In this document: one piece after another, positions 53,439 to 61,318 of the stretch
Numbering within the stretch: the first letter of the stretch is position 1
Layout: the number at the start of each line of letters is the position of its first letter
DNA from: Lysobacter sp. Root76
Lineage (GTDB): Bacteria; Pseudomonadota; Gammaproteobacteria; Xanthomonadales; Xanthomonadaceae
Direction: 5' to 3'
Length of the DNA stretch: 64,000 nt
NCBI RefSeq assembly: GCF_001428685.1
Contig: NZ_LMIK01000001.1
Location: forward strand, 657,288-721,287
Notes under the pieces: generated by a model
What the model saw: the letters and a program-made list of their open reading frames with translations, nothing else
What the model was told of the DNA's origin: nothing
Databases searched by the model: none
Translations under genes and position numbers: made by a program

Positions 53439-55517
53439 ATGAGGCGGCTCGTGCTTTTGTTGTTGGTGCTGTCCATGTCCGTCGCTCTGGCGGGCCCGGT
53501 CCCAGCGCACTCCTCCGATGACGCGACGGACGCGCCGGTCGATCTGTCGGCGGGTGCCGTCTACCTCTACGACCCCGAAGGCGATTTCGATATCGCCACC
53601 GTGCGCCGGCTCGCGCGCGCGGATTTCGGCGCGGCCCGCGGGTTCGGTACCTCGCTCGGATTGAGCGCGCGCGACAGTGCGGCCTGGATCCGCCTGGATG
53701 TCCCGCGCCAGGTCGCCGGCGGCGAGTGGTGGCTTTCGGTGGGCCCGGCGACGGTCACCTCCGTCACCTTGTACGCGCCGGATGCATCGGGTCGCCTGAC
53801 CATGCGCGAACTCGGCGCGTCGACACCGTTCGCGGGTCGCCCGGTACGTTTCCGGCTACCGGTGTTTCCGTTGCGGCTCGCGGCAACGCCGGACGCGCGC
53901 ACGCTTTATCTGCGTGTTTCCGGGCGAAGCACGACGCATGAGGTCGAACCGGTGATGTGGCGGCCGGCGGCCTTCGTGGCCATGGCCGAGCGCGATTACG
54001 CGCTATGGGGCGCGTATTTCGGCATCCTCATGCTGTTGATCACGTTCACCTTGTTCTTCTGGCTGGAATTCCGCTCCGCCGCGTACCTGCGCTACTCGCT
54101 CTACCTCGGCGCGTTCTTCGCGGTGCTCTGGCTGCTGGAAGGTTTCGGTGCGCAATGGCTGTTGCCCGATTCGCCGGAGACCGCGATCTATCTGACCAGG
54201 GCCATCGCCCTGGTCGCGATGGGCTACACCCTGTGGTTCAGCCTGAAGCTGCTGGAACTGGAGCGCAGATTCCCGCTGCTCCACCACATCGCGGCCGCGC
54301 TGTCGCTGGCGCAGGCCGGCGGTGCGCTCGCCATCCTGTTCGTGAACGACGGCGTGGTGCTGCGAACAGCGCTGGTCGCGGCGCTCGCATGGCAGCCCAT
54401 CTTCTTCGTGTTGCTTCGCTATCAATGGCATCGCCGGCCGGACCTGCGACCGGTGATCGTCGCGTTCGCGCCGCAAATGGTGGGCCTGGCGATCGCGGTG
54501 CTGCGGCATGTCGGCGCGGTGCCCGCCGGTTTCTGGTCGTCGCATGCGCTGGAAGCGACGGGCATCGTGCATATGGTGGTGCTGAGCCTGGCGCTCATGC
54601 GCCGGGTGCGCGACTCGGAGCGGCGTGCGCTGCTGCTCGCCAGGGAATCGGAGGAGCGCCTGGACCGCAAGGTCGGCGAACGCACCTCCGAACTGGCCGA
54701 CGCCAACCGTCGCCTGATGTCGGAGATCGCCGAGCGCCGGGCCGCCCAGACGGAACTGGCTAGCTCGCTGAAGTCCGAGCGCAAGATGCTGGACGCACAG
54801 CGCGATTTCGTCGCGATGGTGTCGCACGAATTCCGCACGCCGCTGGCGGTGATCAAGGCGGTGGCGCAGCGCCTGCGGTCGCATTCGGCGCTGCAGGACG
54901 ACGATCTCCAGAACCGCCTGGGCCGGGTAGATCGCGCGACCACGCGGATGACGGCGATGATGGAGACGTATCTGGCGGACGACCGGATGCGCGCGCCCGA
55001 GCGCGAGCGTCGGACCAGCCGATTCCCCGCGGCCGCGCTCGTGTCGGCCGCCGTCGAACACCACGGCGGCAACGCCGATTCGCGTATCAGGCTCGCCACG
55101 GCCGAAGACGCGCCCGACATCGATGGCGACCTGGGCCTGCTCACGGTGGCGCTTGCCAATCTGATCGACAACGCCCTCAAGTACTCCGTCGCCCCCGCCC
55201 CAGTGCGGGTCACGACGACTTGGGAAACGGGCATGCTGTACTTCCGCGTGGCCGATGAGGGCACGGGCGTGACCGAGTCCGAACGGGAGCGCATCTTTCA
55301 GCGTTACGTGCGCGGGTCGGCGAGCAGCGGTCGGGGCGGCGCCGGACTGGGCCTGCATCTGGCCCAGGAGATCGCCAGGCTCCACGGTGGCGACATCACG
55401 ATCGAACAGACGGACCTGGCGGGATCGACGTTCGTCTTGACGGTGCCCGCAGCGCCCGTCGAGCACGTCGAGCCGACGCGCAACGTCGCGACGATGGATC
55501 AACTAGGGGTGCAGTAA
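53439..55517 (+). CDS. 7TMR-DISM sensor histidine kinase
   Basis: A 692-aa sensor. After a signal peptide, a periplasmic 7TMR-DISM extracellular domain spans about 35-170 (WIRLDVPRQVAGGEWWLSVGPATVTSVTLY). Seven helices run from about 188 to 390 (YALWGAYFGILMLLITFTLFFWLEFRSAAYLRYSLY). After a coiled linker come HisKA (FVAMVSHEFRTPLAVIKAV, His near 465) and HATPase: N-box ALANLIDNALKYS, G1 VADEGTGVTESERERIF and G2 GRGGAGLGLHLAQEI. All catalytic boxes look intact. It pairs with the divergent regulator at 52600. DISM ligands are usually carbohydrate-like, but the ligand is unknown here. Its stop TAATG overlaps the next start by one base. Confidence 0.95.
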   Translation: MRRLVLLLLVLSMSVALAGPVPAHSSDDATDAPVDLSAGAVYLYDPEGDFDIATVRRLARADFGAARGFGTSLGLSARDSAAWIRLDVPRQVAGGEWWLSVGPATVTSVTLYAPDASGRLTMRELGASTPFAGRPVRFRLPVFPLRLAATPDARTLYLRVSGRSTTHEVEPVMWRPAAFVAMAERDYALWGAYFGILMLLITFTLFFWLEFRSAAYLRYSLYLGAFFAVLWLLEGFGAQWLLPDSPETAIYLTRAIALVAMGYTLWFSLKLLELERRFPLLHHIAAALSLAQAGGALAILFVNDGVVLRTALVAALAWQPIFFVLLRYQWHRRPDLRPVIVAFAPQMVGLAIAVLRHVGAVPAGFWSSHALEATGIVHMVVLSLALMRRVRDSERRALLLARESEERLDRKVGERTSELADANRRLMSEIAERRAAQTELASSLKSERKMLDAQRDFVAMVSHEFRTPLAVIKAVAQRLRSHSALQDDDLQNRLGRVDRATTRMTAMMETYLADDRMRAPERERRTSRFPAAALVSAAVEHHGGNADSRIRLATAEDAPDIDGDLGLLTVALANLIDNALKYSVAPAPVRVTTTWETGMLYFRVADEGTGVTESERERIFQRYVRGSASSGRGGAGLGLHLAQEIARLHGGDITIEQTDLAGSTFVLTVPAAPVEHVEPTRNVATMDQLGVQ

Positions 55518-57148
55518 TGGGTGTGAGGAACATCGGAGCCGCCTGGCGGCGCGCCTTGCTGATCGCGGCTATTGCGTGCGCTGGATTCGGCAACGCGTCG
55601 GCCGCGGACTGGGTCTATCGGGTGCGGCCCGGCGACAATCTGTGGGATCTGGCCTCGGCACACCTGAAGGCCGACATACCCTGGTCGCGCCTGCAGGCTT
55701 ACAACCGCGTGCCGCATCCGAAACATCTTCCCCCCGGGCAGCGGTTGCGGTTTCCGGTCGAATGGCTGCGCGTGCAGCCCGAGCGCGTGCGCATCGTCGC
55801 CGTGCGCGGTGCGGTCCAGATCGCAATGGACGGTCGCGCGCCGGCGCGCGCGGCAACGGTGGACATGCGGATCGCTACGGATGGCTGGGTCGAAACCGGC
55901 GAGAACGCCAGTGCGACGGTGGAGTTCGCCGACGGTTCGCGCTTACTGCTCGCCAGCCGCAGCCGCGTCGTGTTCGACCGGCTCAGCAGCTTCGGGCGGA
56001 CGGGCATGGTCGACAGCGAGGTCCGGCTCCAGCGCGGACGGGCGACGCACCGGGTCGCGCCGCAGAACGGCCCGGCGGCGCGCTACGAGGTCTCGACGCC
56101 GTCGGCGACATCGAGCGTGCGCGGCACCCGGTTCCGCGTTGCGTACGAGGACGGGCGGGAAACCACCGAAGTCGTCGAAGGCCACGTCGGTGTCGGCGGT
56201 GGATCGGGCTCCGCGGAGCTCCGGGCCGGCTACGGCAGCCGCAACGACGGCAGCGTGCGCGCACGCGCCCTGCTGCCCGCGCCCGCGCTGCCCGCCAGGG
56301 CCTTCGACAGCCTGCCCATCGTGCTCGAATGGCCGTCGGTGCCGGGCGCGAGCGGCTATCAGATCGACGTGGTCCGCGCCGATGCGCCCGAAGTACAGCT
56401 GTTCGAAGCGGCGGCGGCGGCGCCGAAAGCCGGCATCGGCACACTCCCGCCGGGCCATCATCTGATCCGCGTGCGCGCCGTCGATGCCGAGGGCGTCGCG
56501 GGCCTGGACGCGAACCTGCCGATCGAGGTCCCCGAGGGACCGGCGCCGCCGCTGACGATCCGTCCGGCCAATGCCGAGGTGTCCTACCTGCCCAAGCCGC
56601 GATTCGAATGGTCTCGCAGCGAAGGGGCCGAAGGCGCGCACATCCAGATCGCGCGCGATGCGTCGATGGGCGACCTCGTGCAGGAGATCGATTCCGCCTC
56701 GACCCGCGCTCGTCCGACCGTGTCGCTGCCTCCCGGCACGTACTGGTGGCGCGTCGCCTCACGCGATGCACGCGGGCGCCTCGGGCTCTTCGGCGGCGCG
56801 CTTCCGTTCGACGTGCGCGCGATGCCGTCCGATGCGCAGATCGCGGCGCCCTCGGTGAAGGAAGGCGAACTCGTGCTGCGCTGGCGCAGCGTGCCGGAGA
56901 TCACGCGCTACCGCGTCGAGGTGTCGCGCCATGCCGATCTGCGCGAACCGCTGATCGATACGACCGTCGAAACGCCGGAACTGCACATGAAGAAGCCGCG
57001 CGGCGGCCGCTGGTACGTGCGCGTCCACGCGCTGGACGAGGACGGTGCGGCCATGGAGCTGGGGAGCGTCCAGGAGATACGTCTGCCCTGCATGCTTTGC
57101 TACGCAGGCGGCGCCGCGTCGGTCGCGCTGCTGTTGCTGGTGCTATGA
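55517..57148 (+). CDS. LysM-FecR periplasmic protein with Fn3-like C-terminus
   Basis: A 543-aa protein with a signal peptide (ending GFGNASA). LysM, residues 32-78 (YRVRPGDNLWDLASAHLK, LPPGQRLRFP), binds peptidoglycan. FecR-type domain, residues 95-225 (IATDGWVETGENASATVEFADGSRLLLAS, STPSATSSVRGTRFRV). Two Fn3-like segments follow (VLEWPSVPGASGYQIDVV, FEWSRSEGAEGAHIQIA, LRWRSVPEITRYRVEVS). The C-terminus ends in a single hydrophobic helix (SVALLLLVL). It overlaps the kinase stop by one base and the CHASE2 start by four. This LysM-FecR-CHASE2 order recurs beside large surface-protein loci. Its job may be to sense or brace the envelope. Confidence 0.9.
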   Translation: MGVRNIGAAWRRALLIAAIACAGFGNASAADWVYRVRPGDNLWDLASAHLKADIPWSRLQAYNRVPHPKHLPPGQRLRFPVEWLRVQPERVRIVAVRGAVQIAMDGRAPARAATVDMRIATDGWVETGENASATVEFADGSRLLLASRSRVVFDRLSSFGRTGMVDSEVRLQRGRATHRVAPQNGPAARYEVSTPSATSSVRGTRFRVAYEDGRETTEVVEGHVGVGGGSGSAELRAGYGSRNDGSVRARALLPAPALPARAFDSLPIVLEWPSVPGASGYQIDVVRADAPEVQLFEAAAAAPKAGIGTLPPGHHLIRVRAVDAEGVAGLDANLPIEVPEGPAPPLTIRPANAEVSYLPKPRFEWSRSEGAEGAHIQIARDASMGDLVQEIDSASTRARPTVSLPPGTYWWRVASRDARGRLGLFGGALPFDVRAMPSDAQIAAPSVKEGELVLRWRSVPEITRYRVEVSRHADLREPLIDTTVETPELHMKKPRGGRWYVRVHALDEDGAAMELGSVQEIRLPCMLCYAGGAASVALLLLVL

Positions 57149-58728
57149 GGCGCCTCGGCCCGGGGTGGTATCGATGGGCGGCCGCCTTGGTCGCCGGCCT
57201 GTGCGCAATGATGCTGAGCGCATCCGGCGCGATGGCGCCGGTCGACGACGCCCTGTACGCAGCGTATGTCCGCAACGCACCTTTGGCGCGCGACGGCGAG
57301 ACCGTCCTGATCGCAATCGACGATCGCAGCCTGCAGGCGCTGGGGCAATGGCCATGGCCGCGGCGCACTCACGCTCGCCTGGTGAATCTGCTCGATGCGG
57401 CCGGTGCGCGCAGCGTCGCGCTCGACCTGTTGATGCCCGAACGCGACCGGGATCCCGGCAGCGACGACGCCCTCGCCCAGGCGATGCGGACGAGCGGGCG
57501 CGTGGTGCTGCCGGTCAACGCCGGCACCGCGGCGGCCGGCGCTCCGGCGGAGGAACTGGTGCCGGTCGCGCCGCTGGGCGACGCGGCCCGGGCCTTGGGC
57601 CACACCGATCTGGAATCGGGACGGGATTCGGCGTCGGCGCTGTACCTCAAGGCCGGCATAGGCGCGCCCCGCTGGCCCGCTCTGCCGCGCGCGCTGCTGG
57701 GCGTCGAGCGCAACGACCTCGCCGCGCCTCCCAAGCCCGGGCGGAATGCATCGCGGGCCTGGGAGCGAGCGGATCGCGTGCTGTTGCGCTTCTCGGGCCC
57801 GGCCGGTACGTATCCGCAGTATTCGTATGCCGACGTGCTCGACGGCCGGGTTCCGGACGATGCATTCCGCGGCCGTCGCATCATCGTCGGCGCAACGGCG
57901 GCGGGACTGGGTCACGTGATCGCCACGCCGATGCCCGGCGGTCGGATGTCGACGCTCGAGTACCTGGCGAATGCGACCGAAACGCTCGCGCAACGCGCCC
58001 AGGTTCATGCACTGGACCCGGCGACGTGCGCGCTGCTCGCCTTCCTCGCCACGACGCTGGCGGCGGGCCTGGCGCTACAACCTGCGCTTCGTGCGCGCCT
58101 GCTGGTCAATGCGGTCGTCGTCATGGGCCTGGTCGCCGTGAGCCTGCTGGCCGTATCCGCGGCCCAGACGTGGTGGGGACCGTCGGCCGCGGTCGTAGCG
58201 GTCGTCGTACTGGGCGCCGTTTCCCTCGTCGTCGATCTGCGCCGGAGCACCGACCGCGCGCACCTCGACGGCGTCACCGGCCTGTTGTCGCGGAGACGCT
58301 TCCTGCATCGCCTCCGCGGCGCCATCGCGCATGCGGCCGACACCAGCGAGCCGCTGGCCGTGATCAGCCTGGAGTTCTCCGGCTTCGAGCGATACCGCGC
58401 GCGCGCAGGAGAACTCGAAGCCGCCGTGCTGCTGGCGCGCCTCGCGAAACTCATGCACGCCGAGCTGGACGGCGCTGGCGATTTCGCCGGCCGAACCTCC
58501 GATGCCGGCTTGGCCAGCGTCGTGCTCCACCGATCGGACGCAGCCGTGGACGCGATGGTCGACCGCCTTCGAACCCAGGCCGCAGCTGTCGTGCGCAATG
58601 CCGAGGGCGACGACGGCGCCACGGCGCTGCAGGTGCACGTCGGTCGCGCACGCGCGACGTCGGATGCCTGGCTTCCCCTGTTGCGCCGCGCGGCGGCGGA
58701 CGGACGCAGGCCGGCGGTGCGCGCCTGA
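57145..58728 (+). CDS. CHASE2 sensor protein with degenerate GGDEF domain
   Basis: A 527-aa protein. One N-terminal helix leads to a CHASE2 periplasmic domain, about 30-300 (VLIAIDDRSLQALGQWPWPRRTHARLVNLL, IIVGATAAGLGHVIATPMPGGRMSTLEYLANATETLA). Three C-terminal membrane helices follow, then a cytoplasmic GGDEF-like domain from about 370 (DGVTGLLSRRRFLHRLRGAI). At the signature site the sequence reads GRTSDAGL instead of R-x-G-G-D/E-E-F, so it should not make cyclic di-GMP, though it might bind a partner or nucleotide. The usual adenylate cyclase domain of CHASE2 proteins is absent. It overlaps the FecR stop by four bases and ends the operon, followed by a strong terminator. Confidence 0.88.
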   Translation: MRRLGPGWYRWAAALVAGLCAMMLSASGAMAPVDDALYAAYVRNAPLARDGETVLIAIDDRSLQALGQWPWPRRTHARLVNLLDAAGARSVALDLLMPERDRDPGSDDALAQAMRTSGRVVLPVNAGTAAAGAPAEELVPVAPLGDAARALGHTDLESGRDSASALYLKAGIGAPRWPALPRALLGVERNDLAAPPKPGRNASRAWERADRVLLRFSGPAGTYPQYSYADVLDGRVPDDAFRGRRIIVGATAAGLGHVIATPMPGGRMSTLEYLANATETLAQRAQVHALDPATCALLAFLATTLAAGLALQPALRARLLVNAVVVMGLVAVSLLAVSAAQTWWGPSAAVVAVVVLGAVSLVVDLRRSTDRAHLDGVTGLLSRRRFLHRLRGAIAHAADTSEPLAVISLEFSGFERYRARAGELEAAVLLARLAKLMHAELDGAGDFAGRTSDAGLASVVLHRSDAAVDAMVDRLRTQAAAVVRNAEGDDGATALQVHVGRARATSDAWLPLLRRAAADGRRPAVRA

Positions 58729-58759
58729 CCGCGGTTCCCGCAGGCCATCGCCGGTCGAA

Positions 58760-58795
58760 AAGCGAAAAGCCCTGCGAAAGCAGGGCTTTTCGCTT
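58760..58795. terminator. strong terminator after the CHASE2 gene
   Basis: A perfect 16-bp stem closes a GAAA tetraloop (58760-58775 with 58780-58795). It lies 31 bases after the CHASE2 stop. The stem holds A4 and T4 runs, so it may act in both directions, facing the TauE-type gene too. It marks the end of the surface/sensor block. Confidence 0.9.
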
Positions 58796-58985
58796 ATAAA
58801 CCGGTTATTTCCCGGAGGTCTTTCAGAACGGCTCTAGCCACCATCATGTCAATGGCATAGCAAGTTTTTCTCTGGCCTCTAGAACTTGGTTGGCGGCGTG
58901 CGTATCAATGGCTGCTTCCGAGCTATTACGTTGAATAACTCGCCGCGACAGCCTTGAACCTAGGGCGTCGGCCGTCACGGGCGGA

Positions 58986-59786
58986 TCAGAGAACTCCGAA
59001 GACCAAGCCCAGACCGACCGCAAACAGCAGGCCAGCCACGATGCGTTGAACGTGCTGCATGGTGAGCTTGGTGAGGTAGCGGTTCCCCAAGAACGCGCCC
59101 GCGAACGCGGACAACACGGCGCCAGCTAGCAGCAGATAGTCGAGTTCACCGGCCTGGCTCCCCAGCTCAGCCGAGTACACGCCAATCCGCGAGAGGTCGA
59201 TGAGCGCGGCGATGGCAACGCCGGTTCCGATAAATGCCTCCTTGGTAAGGCCAGCTCGAACTAGAAATGCGGAGCGCAGGGCGCCCTGCATGCCGGCCAG
59301 GCCGCCGAAGAAGCCGCTGAGCACGCCCCCAACGGGAAGATATCTGGGAGGGAGCGCGACCCTGCCGAAGCGCTCGGAGACCTCAAGCCCTGCGAACGCG
59401 AGCAACAGTCCGCCGATGGCCAGCTTCACGGGGGTCACGACCGCCAGCTTGCCGAAAATCACATACGACGCGATCGGCGGCACGTCGGCCAGTCGGCTCA
59501 ATACCAGCGCGCCGACGAATGAGGCGACGAATGCCGGCAGCCCGAACCGAATCAGGACCCCCTTGTCGGCTTTTCGCCCCACCAGCCCGAGCTTGAACAA
59601 GCCATTGAGGAGGTGCACGACGCCTGTAAGCGCAACTGCCTGCTCGATCGGGAAGAACAAGGCGAACGCCGGCAACAGCAAGGTCCCGAGGCCGAAGCCG
59701 CTGAAGAACGTCAAGCCCGACGCAAGAAACGCCACGACGCAAATAATGATCAGGGTCACGGGCGGTCCAGATCTTGGGAGCGACAC
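58986..59786 (-). CDS. TauE/SafE-family anion permease
   Basis: A 266-aa inner-membrane protein with about eight helices in two halves, the usual size and shape of the TauE/SafE (DUF81) family of sulfite, sulfonate or sulfoacetate exporters. It has FLASGLTFFSGFGLGTLLLPAFALFFPIEQAVALTG and GGVLSGFFGGLAGMQGALRSAFLVRAGL, the paired glycine-rich repeats of the family. It is divergent from the crcB/DUF190 operon and near a SulP transporter, so it fits an anion-handling group; its actual substrate is unknown. Confidence 0.92.
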   Translation of the reverse strand: MSLPRSGPPVTLIIICVVAFLASGLTFFSGFGLGTLLLPAFALFFPIEQAVALTGVVHLLNGLFKLGLVGRKADKGVLIRFGLPAFVASFVGALVLSRLADVPPIASYVIFGKLAVVTPVKLAIGGLLLAFAGLEVSERFGRVALPPRYLPVGGVLSGFFGGLAGMQGALRSAFLVRAGLTKEAFIGTGVAIAALIDLSRIGVYSAELGSQAGELDYLLLAGAVLSAFAGAFLGNRYLTKLTMQHVQRIVAGLLFAVGLGLVFGVL

Positions 59787-60087
59787 ATTGTCGCACCTTG
59801 ACGATAGCCGCCCGGCTCACGACACCCTCTCGCGCCCCTAATGAATCAACCAGCCGAAGCTATTCCACTGGACACACATCGACCCAGCGTAAATCGACGC
59901 GACGATGAGGCCCCATTTGACGATGGCGAGCGCTTGCGCGAGCCCGGGATGCGGGCCTTAACGCCCTCTGCCTGGATCGTTGCCTTGGGAAGGGCGACAT
60001 TTGTGACCTCACGGGCGATTTGGACCAGGCGCAGCAGACCCAGCGCATCCGCATTTGCGCGCGCCGAACCGGCGCCGTAGCATCGGT
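59787..60087. other. non-coding stretch with possible decayed histidine-kinase fragment
   Basis: Between the TauE-type start and the fluoride riboswitch. It should hold the two divergent promoters. On the minus strand, about 60060-59935, a frame reads LGLLRLVQIAREVTNVALPK, which resembles the N-box helix of NarL-type sensor kinases (LxRxxQExxTNxxKH), then loses similarity through frame breaks. This may be a remnant or chance. No intact gene. Confidence 0.3.
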
Positions 60088-60175
60088 GCAGGAGATGGCA
60101 TTCCTCCTGTCCCCACCGGGGCAAACCGCCGCCTTGGCTGATGATGCCTGCTGACCCCGCTCCGGGGCGCAGGCT
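60088..60175 (+). ncRNA. fluoride riboswitch (crcB motif)
   Basis: The aptamer shows the crcB-RNA landmarks in order: GGAGATGG then ATTCCTCC, the AACCGCC segment, and GGCTGATGATGCCTGC. GGCAT (60097-60101) can pair with ATGCC (60144-60148), as the motif requires. The 3' strand GCCTGC (60146-60151) can instead pair with GCAGGC at 60169-60174, closing an inner CCCCG/CGGGG stem. That competing hairpin is the likely expression platform. It sits directly upstream of the fluoride-exporter gene. Confidence 0.9.
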
Positions 60176-60230
60176 GTGGGCATCACCGCCACTTCGTGCG
60201 CCCCGTGTCACCCCAATTGGGAGTGCGCAC

Positions 60231-60632
60231 GTGCCGATACTGCCTGCCTTGCTGATCTTCTGTGGCGCTGGCCTTGGGGCCTTGGCGCGATGGGGGCTGA
60301 GCCTCGCGCTCAACCCCATCGTGCCGTGGCTGCCGCTGGGCACGTTGGCCGCCAACGTCATCGGCGGCCTGTTGATGGGCGTCGCTTTAGCTTTGTTCAC
60401 CCAGTTCGATGCGCTCTCGCCAGCATGGAGGCTGGCCATTGCCACCGGCTTTCTGGGCGGGTTGACGACATTCTCGACCTATTCGGCCGAGGCCGTAACC
60501 TTGCTGGTACGTGGCGAGTACGGCTGGGCGACCCTGCACATCACCGCGCACGTCGGCGCGTCCCTCGCGGCGACGTTCGCCGGGATGTTCGTCAGCCAAG
60601 CCATACTCCGGACGCTGGGAGGCACTCCATGA
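60231..60632 (+). CDS. crcB: fluoride ion channel/exporter CrcB (Fluc)
   Basis: A 133-aa four-helix protein that lets fluoride leave the cell. Family motifs: GAGLGALARWGLSLAL (helix 1), GTLAANVIGGLLMG with the channel Asn, and GFLGGLTTFSTYSAEAV, the central-sodium and Phe-box region. I place the start at the GTG at 60231 with GGGAG seven bases before it. The frame is open further up to an ATG at 60141, but that ATG lies inside the riboswitch. It overlaps the next gene by four bases. Controlled by the fluoride riboswitch at 60088. Confidence 0.95.
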   Translation: MPILPALLIFCGAGLGALARWGLSLALNPIVPWLPLGTLAANVIGGLLMGVALALFTQFDALSPAWRLAIATGFLGGLTTFSTYSAEAVTLLVRGEYGWATLHITAHVGASLAATFAGMFVSQAILRTLGGTP

Positions 60633-60955
60633 TCGGCATTCACTTGCGGCTCTACACCTACGAGATCCGCCGGCACGACGGCCAACTCGTTTATCAATGG
60701 CTGCTGGATCAGGCCAAGCGCATGGGCATCCACGGCGGCTCGGCGTTTCGCGCCATGGCAGGATTCGGCCGACACGGCCGCCTGCATGAGGCGCACTTTT
60801 TCGAGCTGGCCGGTGAAGAACCGGTCCTGGTGGAGTTCATCGTCACCGACACTCAGGCGCTGCAGTTTCTGGAACTGCTTGAGACTGAGGGCCTGCACCT
60901 GTTCTACGCGAAGCTGCCAACTGAGTATGGTGTGGTTGGGAAGCTCGATCCCTAG
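60629..60955 (+). CDS. DUF190 family protein
   Basis: A 108-aa soluble protein of the DUF190 family (PII-like fold), starting MIGIHLRLYTYEIRRHDGQL and containing LLDQAKRMGIHGGSAFRAMAGFG and PVLVEFIVTDTQALQFLELL. DUF190 genes often sit directly behind crcB. It may modulate the channel or sense its ligand; function is not proven. The ATG overlaps the crcB stop by four bases, so expression is coupled and also under the riboswitch. Confidence 0.92.
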   Translation: MIGIHLRLYTYEIRRHDGQLVYQWLLDQAKRMGIHGGSAFRAMAGFGRHGRLHEAHFFELAGEEPVLVEFIVTDTQALQFLELLETEGLHLFYAKLPTEYGVVGKLDP

Positions 60956-61318
60956 CGCTGCCGAGCGGGGTCCTGCATCGACTCTTCAAGGCACCCCGCC
61001 AAACGCGAAGTTTCAGCGCATGAAGGCGTGCGTTGACCCTGACCGCACCGTTGGGCGAGCAGCGAGGGGCTAGTCACCCGACCCGGTCGATCGACCCCAG
61101 CAGAGTACGGACGTTCGCAAAGACAGAACCGCTACTTCGATCCGTAAATATTCAACGGCGCCGAGGTGCGGATTCCGTTTCAATTGGCGCCAGTGCCGCT
61201 TGGCTCTGAACGGTCTGGTGAGGCTTATCCACGGCTGCTTGTGCTCGAGTGGGCGGCATGTAGCTAAATGCCATGGCGCCTGGGCCACCCAAGCCGCAGG
61301 CTTGCTTACGCGGCCGGA
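60956..61318. other. 363-bp non-coding gap between convergent DUF190 and SulP genes
   Basis: The DUF190 gene ends on + and the SulP gene ends on -. I see no intact gene or strong terminator. Lower local GC (around 61130-61240) and a loose structure suggest scar or acquired DNA, but no terminal inverted repeats or target duplications could be confirmed by eye. Confidence 0.4.

Noticed and set aside
60141-60231. ATG at 60141 as an upstream start for crcB
   Set aside because: It lies inside the riboswitch aptamer, has no ribosome site and would add 30 residues absent from CrcB proteins. The GTG at 60231 has GGGAG at the right distance.
61130-61240. Possible IS end near the SulP gene
   Set aside because: The sequence recalled a transposon terminus, but no inverted partner, target duplication or transposase frame could be found.
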